Source: Aegilops tauschii subsp. strangulata
Lineage: Eukaryota > Streptophyta > Magnoliopsida > Poales > Poaceae
DNA length: 64,000 bases
Assembly: GCF_002575655.3 (NCBI RefSeq)
Contig: NC_053037.3
Location: 319,451,294-319,515,293 of the forward strand
Direction of reading: 5' to 3'
Each line of letters opens with the position of its first letter. Within the stretch, counting starts at the first letter, position 1. The notes under the pieces are model-generated. The model worked only from the letters and a program-made list of their open reading frames with translations. It did no database searches and had not been told where the DNA came from. Of the stretch, positions 46,767-55,542 are shown in pieces. A program made the position numbers and the translations under genes.

Positions 46767-47291
46767 TGTCGTGGTTTTATCACGGCAGATGTCCTAGCGA
46801 AAGGACTTAGTCGTGGAGCCATCGCTATGGGTTAGCTTAAAGGGGTTAAAGCGGACAAGGGACGCAAGAGAGTTTTATACTAGTTCGGCCCCTTGCGATG
46901 AAGGTAAAAGCCTACGTCTAGTTGTGATGGAATTGATGGGGTTTTGATGACCAGGGAGCGAATACGCTTTGCCTGAGTCTCGAGTTGTTGTTTGTTGTTC
47001 CTGAACCGCCGCCGGGCCGTCCCCTTATATACATGGGTTGACGCCCGTCGATTTACAGACTCCGAGGCCGGCTCATAATCGTGTCCGGCTCGGTCTCTGC
47101 TACGCATATCTTACAATACAAGTTTACATCTCAATGCCGGTTTGTGTCTACATCCCTTAAACCGGCTTTGGGCCCTGGGCCTTCATGAAGCGTCACCGTC
47201 TGTCTTCATGGGCTTCAGATACAGATGAACTACTTATGAAGTTAACCCGGCCTCTCCTGGCCGGTTTACGCCCAGTGGTAATATCCCAACA
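46767..47291 (-). repeat. Retand 5' LTR (525 bp)
   Basis: Plus-strand ends TGTCGTGG and CCCAACA; same length as the 3' copy. Carries the minus-strand TATA box at 47024-47031. Confidence 0.92.
47024..47031 (-). promoter_or_regulatory. TATA box of Retand 5' LTR
   Basis: TATATAAG on the minus strand, about 260 bp into the LTR; the same word is kept in the 3' LTR. Confidence 0.6.
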
Positions 47292-47296
47292 CTACG

Positions 47297-48117
47297 GGTT
47301 CGAGAACTATGTAGACATGACCGAGGCACATCTCTGGTCAATAACCAATAGCGGAACCTGGATGCTCATATTGGCTCCTACGTATTCTACGAAGATCTTT
47401 ATCAATCAAACCGCATAACAACATACGTTGTTCCCTCTGTCATCGGTATGTTACTTGGTCGAGATTCGATCGTTGGTATCATCATACCTAGTTCAATCTC
47501 GTTGCCGGCAAGTCTCTTTACTCGTTCCATAGTGCATCATCCTGCAACTAACTCATTAGTCACATTGCTTGCAAGGCTTATAGTGATGTGCATTACCGAG
47601 AGGGCCAAGAGATACCTCCCCGATACACGGGACAAATCCTAATCTTGATCTATGCCAACTCAACTAACACCTTCGGAGACACTTGTAGAGCATCTTCATA
47701 ATCACCCAGTTACGTTGTGACATTTGATAGCACACTAAGTGTTCCTCCGGTATTCGGGAGTTGCATAATCTCATAGTCAGAGGAACATGTATAAGTCATG
47801 AAGAAAGAAATAGCAATAAAACTAAACGATCATTTATGCTAAGCTAACTGATGGGTCTTGTCCATCACATCATTCTCTAATGATGTGATCCCGTTCATCA
47901 AATGACAACACATGTCTATGGTTAGGAAACTTAACCATCTTTGATTAACGAGCTCGTCAAGTAGAGGCATACTAGGGACACTTAGTTTTGTCTATGTATT
48001 CACACATGTACTAAGTTTCCAGTTAATACAATTCTAGCATGAATAATAAACATTTGTCATGATATAAGGAAATATAAATAACATCTTTATTATTGCCTCT
48101 AGGGCATATTTCCTTCA
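47297..48117 (-). repeat. Angela #2 5' LTR, outer piece
   Basis: Resumes after the right Retand TSD CTACG (47292-47296) and ends TTTCCTTCA at 48117, followed by the host duplication AAAGT. Confidence 0.9.
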
Positions 48118-48207
48118 AAAGTGTACTCCAAGATGATATAAAACTTATGCGCACAAATGAAAAATGCAGATTATGATTACAAATGTGTAGATGATAATAT
48201 ACGGTAC

Positions 48208-48791
48208 CTGAAAAAGTGAGGAGCCAAACACCAACTTCTTGTGATCATTAAACGGATCATGAATTACACCCAAGGTCTCCAGTTTGGGCGCAGAGACGAC
48301 AGTTATTTGCCAAGGTTTATAACAATAATGAAGGAGCAACCTTTGAAGTGAAGGGGCATCTTCCATGATGAGGTGTTGTCCTTCAAAAGCAATTCCAATG
48401 CTTTTAAGGTGAGGCGACTTTATTTGGAGACAACTGATAGGAATTTCTACTCCCAAAACAATCAGCTAGCGCTCCAGGGCAGGGCAACTAGAGTGGATGA
48501 TGCTGTGCAGTGAGTCCTCCGACAGATAAACCAACACAAGTGAAAGTTTTTTTAGCTGTGGGAGTCGAAGCATTTGTACCTAATCGTCTGGTAGATGGCA
48601 CTGGGTGAAGGTGGCGGTGTGGAGAGAGGAGGCAAAGCATGAGATGGACAATGGTGGTGTGGGCACAAATCCTTGGTGTTCGATTTTGTGGAAATCATAT
48701 AACTCAAACTGCTGGAGTTTTTCGAATTTAGGGGATGTCCGCCAAGCGTTCACCGTGCCGGGTATGGACAGCAGGTAGCGTGTCGGGATGC
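48208..48791 (-). pseudogene. F-box pseudogene exon with LRRs
   Basis: Reads IPTRYLLSIPG at the truncated 5' edge and goes through several LRRs to VFGSSLFQ, ending CAG before a GTACCG donor (48206-48207). TAG codons at 48580-48582 and near 48461 break the frame; both sit where a single base change from a sense codon would explain them. The 5' edge is the insertion point of the second Tat element; the target there is predicted to be GATGC. Confidence 0.82.
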
Positions 48792-48956
48792 TGTCGGTGT
48801 ACAAAAGTAGGGGTCCTTTTGGTACCCCTTTACTTGTGCGCGAGTAGTTGCAGCCGCACCTACGACCACGCTTGGTGGGGCAGAGGAGGGAAAGACGCAA
48901 GACTACCAGAGCAGCGCTCAAGACCAGAAGCATGAAGAGCAGAAGGGCGAGGTGAA

Positions 48957-49295
48957 CACCCCCGGCAAGGCCCTTGCCGGGGCGGCCTCCATAGCCCCGG
49001 CAAGACCCTTGCCGGGGCAACTTGCCCAACACCAACGAGGCCGCCACCCTTGAGCCTAAGAGTTCCGACACCATCGACGCATTGGAACCAAGGCTCCGGA
49101 GGCGCCTCCATGGTGGCATGCAGATCTTTGTGAAGATCAGAACCCTACAAGGCTAGATGAGAACCAGAAGACGAAGACCTCCGGCAAGATCCTTGCCGGA
49201 GACGCCCACAAGACCCCCGGCAAGACCCTTGCCGGGGACGCCTGTGAGACACCGACAAGATCCTTGCCGGGGCCCCAACAAGGCTCTTGCCGAGG
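48957..49295 (+). repeat. Cluster of CCGGCAAG-CTTGCCGG palindromes
   Basis: Copies at about 48957-48980, 48996-49018, 49181-49199, 49215-49239, 49251-49272 and 49273-49294; typical form CCCCGGCAAG-RCC-CTTGCCGGGG, last two imperfect. They lie in U3, 400-740 bp upstream of the TATA box. Confidence 0.85.
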
Positions 49296-49697
49296 ACATC
49301 TACGAGGCCGCAGCCAAGCCCATGCCAAGGCTCCACCACCGTTCCCACACAGCTACCAGCCCGCCAACTAGGCAGGCACATGTGTGGCAGCATGCAGCTA
49401 CCAGGACAACTTAGCAAACACCTGTGCGGTGGCATGCAGATCTTCGTGAAGACTCTGCCATCGCACCAACTCAGCAGCCAGCCAGCCAGTGTGGCACTAC
49501 ATGCCTCCCCAGCTTGGACGCGTGTCGAAGCAAGGCGAGGCGGCGACGGGTGGGACGAGCTTCCTTTCCATCCCCGATAAAGCAAGAAGGGCACATCGGC
49601 AGCACATTAAATGCGTTTTGTCCTACGGTGCCAGGGATAAACTCAACTACTGTACAACTTTCCACCTCCTGTGTGCCACTTTGGCAGCCCCTTTGAC

Positions 49698-49705
49698 TAT
49701 AAAAG
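49698..49705 (+). promoter_or_regulatory. TATA box of second Tat LTR
   Basis: TATAAAAG in GACTATAAAAGAAGGC. Transcription would start near 49730, leaving about 215 bp of R-U5. Confidence 0.65.
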
Positions 49706-49944
49706 AAGGCCCGCGGCGTACTGAGAGGGGATTCAAACTTTTTGGACCCTGCACGCCCTGTAGCAAGTCCAAGAACACCAGATAAACATACACCAGCTGG
49801 AGTAGGGTATTACGCATCGCTCGCGGCCCGAACCTGGATAAACTCCCCCGCGTTGACCTTCTAATCCGGCTCATCCCACAGCCCCGCGCCCTGTCAACCG
49901 TAGAAGGGATCCTTTGTGATCCCATAGGTGTTGTTTCCCCGACA

Positions 49945-49968
49945 GCTTTGGCGCACCAGATAGGGGGC
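49945..49968 (+). other. Primer binding site of second Tat element
   Basis: GCTTTGGCGCACCAGATAGG directly after the LTR; TTGGCGC at this place is usual for Tat-lineage elements. Confidence 0.65.
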
Positions 49969-50018
49969 GCGAGCTGTGAGAAATCCGGTTTTGAAGCCCA
50001 CGCCTCGACTTCATCATC

Positions 50019-51963
50019 ATGATGGCCCCCAAGAAGAAAGGGATGACAGCGATCGGGTCGCCTGGAGCAGGCCCATCCCCACGAGCACGGGCGAGCGAAG
50101 GGGTGGCCACGGATGGTGCCAAAGGTGCCGCTCGTGAGCATCCATGACACACTGGCACACTGAGTCGGGCGAGCGACATCGTACGGGCCCAAGACGACGG
50201 GCCACACGCCGCAGGGTCCAGGGGCAGGGTTGTGCTGCCCACGGGCGGCGCGGTAGCCTCTATGACGCCACCGCTGGCCCCAGTGCCACGCCCTTTCCAA
50301 CGCGTGCGTGATGAACGACACCGCGACGACGACGCCCCCGGGCGCCGCCGCGGGAAGAGCCCTTTGCGTCACTCTCAGGACACATCGGGCCGGCGTGCGC
50401 ACCTGGACGCTGGCGGAAGCAACACGCGACCGCGAGACCGTGATAGAGCCCCTTCTAACGTGGTTAGAAGTCAGAGCGTGTCACGGTCTACGCAGCTGTC
50501 ACCGCCGCCCACACCAGCAGAAGCCTTGGCGCGCGTGCAACTGCTTCTCGACTTTCCTCCCACTGCGGAGAAGCTCGACGAGTGGAGAGCCACCATTCGA
50601 AGCCTCATCAGCTTCGCCAACAAAGACGAACCGCAAGTAGCGGGACCCTCCTGCCGGCGCTCTGTGGAGCCGGCGCACATTGGAGGTGGGAAGACCAGAG
50701 GTGCTGCGAGCACGGTGCACTCCCCTCCCCCACGCCAGCAACAGCAATGGCCGGCCCGCCGGGCCGACGACCGTGACAACGTCTCCACGGTGTCGTCCGA
50801 CCCACAAGCCCACCACGACCAACGTCAAGTCCTTCGAGAGTGAGCTCTGGAAGACGCTCGGACCACTATCGAGCGGCGGCGGGAGGCATGCTGTCAGTCA
50901 GATAGGCGTGCAGGGCCCACTATGGATCGCCCAGCGCCTGGGGGTTTCGGTAACCTGCCTTACGAGGTGGGTTTTCCAGCCTTTACCCGAGAGCTGCGGT
51001 AGTTCTAGTGGCCCCCCACCGCACGTTCAAGCCTGACGTTGGGGAGAAGTACAACGGCAAGACTCATCCGTCGGAGTTCCTCAGCATCTACACCATCGCG
51101 ATACAAGCTGCCGGGGCCCGCCACGACAAGGTGCTCGCCAATTACTTCCCGTTGGCGCTTAAGCCCAACGTCATGTCGTGGTTGATGCACCTGCCAGTCG
51201 ATAACATCTCTTCTTGGTCGGATTTGTGCCACGAGTTTGTTGGCGCCTTTACCGGAGGCCACCAAGCTCCTGGCCAGGCGAGCGACTTGCACGTCATCCC
51301 CCAGAAGGACGGCGAGACCCTACGCAAGTACATCCAGAGGTTTGGTCGAGTGTAGTACAACATCCCAGATGTTCACCCCGTCGCTGTCGTTAGTGCATTC
51401 CATCAGAATGTACGCAACCGCAAGATGCGTGAAGAGCTGGCAATGAAAAAGGTTAAGGATGTGGCCAAAATTTATGTTCTAGCTGATAGATGTGCTCGAG
51501 CTGAAGAAGGAAGGAAGTACCCCGGCGAAGATGCCGGTGTGGAAACCGACTCCACTGACGAAGACACCGCCGCCCCGACCAAGAAGGGCCGGTGCCGCAA
51601 CAGGAAGCGTAATGGCAAGACTGTGTTTGCCGTTGAGGGATCCGGCAACCCCGGTGCAGCCAAGAAGGCCAAGGCCGACGACCCCGACAAGGAGGTTGCC
51701 GGGTGCGCCGCCTGCCGGGCCTTGGCCGCTGCCGACAAGCCAGGGGGCTACGACAAGCAATACTGCAAGATCCATCACACCAAGGGCCATGACCTGCAGA
51801 ACTGCCGACAAGTTGAGTTGCTTGCAGAAAAGCAAAAAAGTTGAATATGAGAGGCGGGATAAGGAGAAAGGTCAAGATGGTGCTGAGGGGTCCGGCAAGA
51901 AGCATGGCGGCCAAGGAGGTCACCGCGGCAAAGATAACCAACAAGAGAGGCCCGCTCGGGGCC
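50019..51963 (+). pseudogene. Gag of second Tat element, broken, left part
   Basis: ATG at 50019 (a second at 50022) opens MMAPKKKGMTAIGSPG. The N-terminal region is Arg/Pro-rich and low in complexity; the conserved core (51008-51843) has FKPDVGEKYNGKTHPSEFLS, NYFPLALKPNVMSWLMHLP and a C/H cluster CKIHHTKGHDLQNC. Breaks: TGA at 50145-50147, TGA at 50841-50843, further stops and a frame change near 51000, TAG at 51353-51355 and a frame change near 51835. The Sirevirus sits at 51964; the frame resumes at 61198. With this many lesions the copy has probably been silent for long. Confidence 0.85.
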
Positions 51964-52772
51964 TGAAAGGATCGAGAAGAGGTGTCTAGAGGGGGGGTGA
52001 ATAGACTCTAGGAAGAAAAGTTGCAGTTTTTAATTTCATTAAGTTGATGTGGAGTTTTGGCACAAGTTTAAACATTCACAATACATATCAAGCAAGCATG
52101 GCAAGAGTATATGAGCAGCGGAAAGTAAAGCATCCAAGTAGCAAGAATGTAATGAGATGGGATTGGATTGTGCAAATGCAATTTGGAGACACGGAGATTT
52201 TTATCCGTGTTTCTGATAGGTGGTGCTATCGTACATCCACATTGATGGAGACTTCAACCCACGAAGGGTAACAGTTGCGCGAGTCCACGGAGGGCTCCAC
52301 CCACGAAGGGTCCACGAAGAAGCAACCTTGTCTATCCCACCATGGCCGTCGCCCACGAAGGACTTGCCTCACTAGGGTAGATCTTCACGAAGTAGGCGAT
52401 CTCCTTGCCCTTACAAACTCCTTGGTTCAACTCCACAATCTTGATGGAGGCTCCCAAGTGACACCTAGCCAATCTAGGAGACACCACTCTCCAAGAAGTA
52501 ACAAATGGTGTGTTGATGATGAACTCCTTGCTCTTGTGCTTCAAATGATAGTCTCCCCAACACTCAACTCTTTCTCACATGATTTGGATTTGGTGGAAAG
52601 ATGATTTGAGTGGAAAGCAACTTGGGGAAGGCTAGAGATCAAGATTTATGTGGTTGGAATGGAATATCTTGACCTCAACACAAGTGTAGGTGGTTCTCTC
52701 TCAGAAAATGTATGTTGGAAGTGTAGGCATGTTCTGATGGCTCTCTCCACGAATGAAGAGTGGGTGGAGGGG

Positions 52773-52780
52773 TATATATA
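52773..52780 (-). promoter_or_regulatory. TATA box of the Sirevirus LTR (3' copy)
   Basis: TATATATA, conserved in the 5' copy at 60323-60330. On the minus strand the palindrome cluster lies just upstream. Confidence 0.65.
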
Positions 52781-52821
52781 GCCTTCACACAAAATCTAAC
52801 CGTTACACACAAATCACCAAA

Positions 52822-53290
52822 CTCAGTGGGACCGAATCATGAAACTCGGTCGGACCAATTTAGTTCATAATGTGACCGTTAGGCATTTCGGTGGGACCGA
52901 CAAGTCAACTCGGTGAGACCGATTTTGTTAGGGTTTGGGCATAACGTAATCTCGGTGAGACCGATTACACAAACTCGGTGAGACCGATTTTGGTAATAGA
53001 CAAACAGAGAGTTGGTCAGGCAAACTCGGTGGGACCGATTCGCTCATCTCGGTTGGACCGAAATGTTACGAAGGGGTGACAGAGAGTTTGCATTGCAATC
53101 TCGGTGGGACCGATTGCATATTTCAGTGAGACCGAAATTATTGCAAATAGGTAACAGAGAGTTTGCAATCCCATCTCGGTGATACCGAGATCCCTATCAG
53201 TGAGACCGAATTGATTAGGGTTTCTGGCAGTGGCTATGTCAAGAGAACTCGGTGGCGCCGGATAGAAAAATTCGATGGGGCCGAGTTTGA
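52822..53290 (-). repeat. Palindrome cluster TCGGTnnnACCGA, 3' LTR
   Basis: About 14 copies, starting near 52822, 52848, 52889, 52910, 52952, 52974, 53024, 53047, 53100, 53122, 53175, 53197, 53248 and 53270. The centre is usually GAG or GGG. A ~75-bp unit with ACAGAGAGTTTG repeats three times (near 53005, 53081 and 53155). Confidence 0.9.
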
Positions 53291-53641
53291 CTTTTAGTTT
53301 GGGATATATGTGGATGTGAGGAAGTGGTTGAGGGCTTTGGATCATATCACTAAGCACTTTGAGCAAGCAAGCCATTAAGCAACACCTCATCCCCTGTTAA
53401 TAGTACTGTCTTTCCTATGACTCAATGTGATCTTGGATCACTAAAATAGAAAATATAGAGTCCTAAGCTTTGAGCTTGAGCCAATCCTTTGTCCTCAGCA
53501 ACTTGAAGAGGTTCCACATCCTCTAGTCCATGCCACTCCATTGTTGAACTTATCTGAAACATTCTAGGTAGAAGCATTAGTCCAACAAGAGATATGTTGA
53601 CATAAATTACCAAAACCACCCAGGGAGCACTTGTGCTTTCA

Positions 53642-55542
53642 ATCTCCCCCTTTTTGGTAATGGATGGCAACATACATCAAAGCTTTAGATAAAGATATAG
53701 GGAATAACAAGTAAAGCTTTGCAAGGACATGTAACATGCATAGGCTCCCCCTACATGTATGCAATCATGTGAATATGGAACATAAGAGCATATGAGTGCA
53801 TAATCATGACAGATCAAGCAATGAGTTACATGTATCTTGGCTATATGCATCAGAGCAAATGATGTAAATATGGGAAATGTACCTTCATGCTCATGAGTCC
53901 TTCTTGCAAACAGTATGTACAACAGCAAGAAATCCTCATACACATGACTGTGATGCATATACTTACCTTGTGGTCTTGAGTTGGCTTAGGAAGGAGTGAA
54001 CCTGAGTAAACAAGGTCAGATAACACAGATACACCTACTAGCCAGAGCAAATAACAGAAACCACAAGAGTACCAAGACTGGGATGACATGTAGAGAGTGA
54101 GTACTGAGTACTCTGTTGGATATAGACATGTCCCCAAAGGTAAAGATGTGCAATGAATTCAAGAATTTCCTTCCATTAGATGTGTTGCTCCCCCTGAATC
54201 TAGCATGGGATACTGGGAGAAGATAGGGAACAGAAAAACAGAGCAAAGACAAGAAACAGAGCTAATGCAGACAATCAAATATGAACATGTCTTTCCCCTC
54301 TTAAAGACATGTGACTTATCTCCTCTTGAACACCAAGAATCTAGGGTTTCTACACTCTCCCCCTGAGCATTCTCTCCCCTTATAAAAATGATTAAGCTTT
54401 TGATGTGATCTCTCTCTCCCCCTTTGACATCAATTTCCAAGAAGGGTTCTTCTGGATTTTTGTTTCAAATGGGTTTGGTCCTCGAGCCACAGAGCAAAGC
54501 AGCAAGTCGAATGTGATGCTGGTAGAGGACAAGAATCATTGAGTGGAGCTGGAGTAAGAAGAATGCAGGAACAAGTGGCATACTGTCTTTACTGCAGTTA
54601 AGTCGGTAGCACCGAGTTGTGTGCTTCGATGGCACCAAAAGAATTCGGTTGGACCGAAGAAAACAAACCGGCGTGACCGAGTTCATCACAGTGAAAACAC
54701 TTGTCACCTCAGCTCACTAGACAATTAAGATCTCACAAGGATTTGCAAGGAATTAGCTGAAAGATTTGCAATGAATTGGATGCAGGGAATGCAGAACAGA
54801 ACAAAGAAAAGAAAAGATCTAGATGAAGTTTTTTTTGAAAGGGGAAGCAAATATGCATGAGACAAATGCAAGAGCACAGAGAAACATAAGAGAACTTCAT
54901 CTAGAATTGGTCGGTGACAAAGTCACCTATGTTAGAGTATATTGACTTAGGAGTCAAGTGAGGTCACTTGATAATTGGTCATACTCATCGTTTAAGCTCA
55001 AAATGGGGTTACCATTTTTCGTTTAAGCATCTTGATGTATTCACATCTTGTTGAGTTGCTTTGACCCAAGACTTGGAGCAAAGCCTCTCTAAGATGGAAT
55101 AACATACCTTGGGTGGTGGTGTTGATCTTGATCATGTAGTTGAACTTGTGTGGGATGCTCAAGGTTGATGTAGCTCATCGAGAGTTGGGAGCACCACTCG
55201 GAATTTGAGTTCATCTACCTACATGGGTTAGTCTTGCAAGGAAGAGCACTTGTGTATCCAAAATGACAATCATAAGACTTAATATAGAATTGTGAAAGGA
55301 TATGTTTGAAGGGTTTCGTGCTTCCTTGTCTTCAACCACCATTGTGTAGAGACTTGGTGATGTAGAAATTGCTCAAGATGTGAGTGGGTTGCAATCTAAT
55401 AGATTTAGATTCATCCAAGTACCTACAAGGGTTAGATAGCATGCAAGGGTGCGAATATATCCAAGACATATAAGTAGCAACAAGAAAGAAATATTAAGGA
55501 TTAGTCAAAGGCTCATGCCTTGCATGTATCCAAATGGAGTTC
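53642..55542 (-). other. Sirevirus region between pol and 3' LTR, with multiple PPTs
   Basis: No env-like or other coding frame is recognised. CTCCCCCT (AGGGGGAG on the minus strand) occurs at about 53643, 53742, 54188, 54356 and 54413. TCGGTnnnACCGA-like words also occur near 54601, 54645 and 54668. The rest is AT-rich, ordinary sequence. Confidence 0.75.

Larger units (their letters stand above)
33875..47291 (-). mobile_element. Tat/Retand-lineage Ty3 retrotransposon, complete structure
   Basis: LTRs of 525 bp each (33875-34399 and 46767-47291) with TSD CTACG on both sides; total 13,417 bp. Pol is on the minus strand, so the right LTR is the 5' one. Features of the Tat lineage: a degenerate first RNase H followed by a second, archaeal-type RNase H, a DGGS protease, no chromodomain, and a long region between pol and the 3' LTR that carries a gene on the opposite strand. 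My count of LTR differences is 19 substitutions and 2 indels in 525 bp (3.6%). Words of the form AACCGG/CCGGTT are scattered through the whole element. Confidence 0.93.
15224..48117 (-). mobile_element. Angela/WIS/BARE-type Copia #2, complete but with two guests
   Basis: LTR ends TGTTGGGG (15224) and TTCCTTCA (48117) are flanked by the direct repeat AAAGT (15219-15223 and 48118-48122). Removing the Tekay (15540-26442) and Retand (33875-47291) guests and one copy of each guest TSD leaves about 8.56 kb, normal for this group. LTRs rebuilt from two pieces each are 1,742 bp (left, 3') and 1,732 bp (right, 5'). A hand comparison of the first 316 bases finds about 26 differences, roughly 8%, so this is the oldest dated insertion here. 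It lies in an intron of the F-box pseudogene. Confidence 0.92.
14531..48791 (-). pseudogene. F-box/LRR/FBD-like gene, broken and split by transposons
   Basis: Three minus-strand exons are recognisable: 48208-48791, 15051-15185 and 14531-14926. Joins are in phase 0 at GT/AG borders. The encoded pieces are leucine-rich repeats (LSLVLVYLSEDSLHSI, SPHLKSIGIAF, APSLQRLLLHYC, APKLETLGV) followed by an FBD-type C-terminus (NRWRNKHQDFLSSHDIRL). Grass proteins of this family are E3-ligase substrate receptors with an N-terminal F-box; that part is absent because a Ty3 element begins at 48792. In-frame stops occur at 48580-48582, near 48461 and at 14696-14698, so the gene was already decaying or has decayed since. 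Angela #2 with its nested guests sits in the first intron seen here. It is the only host gene I recognise in the window. Confidence 0.85.
48792..49944 (+). repeat. 5' LTR of second Tat element (1,153 bp)
   Basis: Starts TGTCGGTGTACAAAAG and ends GTTTCCCCGACA, directly before the PBS. Contains six palindromic CCGGCAAG…CTTGCCGG words and a TATA box at 49698. Confidence 0.85.
51964..53641 (-). repeat. Sirevirus 3' LTR
   Basis: On the plus strand TGAAAGGATCGAG to TTGTGCTTTCA. The first PPT (AAAAAGGGGGAGAT on the minus strand) adjoins at 53642. Confidence 0.92.

Noticed and set aside
49137..49594. Minus-strand frames with repeated PARILPG/QGSCRG words
   Set aside because: These are translations of the CCGGCAAG palindromes in the LTR, not proteins.
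54841..55540. Possible env-like gene of the Sirevirus
   Set aside because: No open frame of useful length or membrane segment is present on the minus strand between pol and the 3' LTR.
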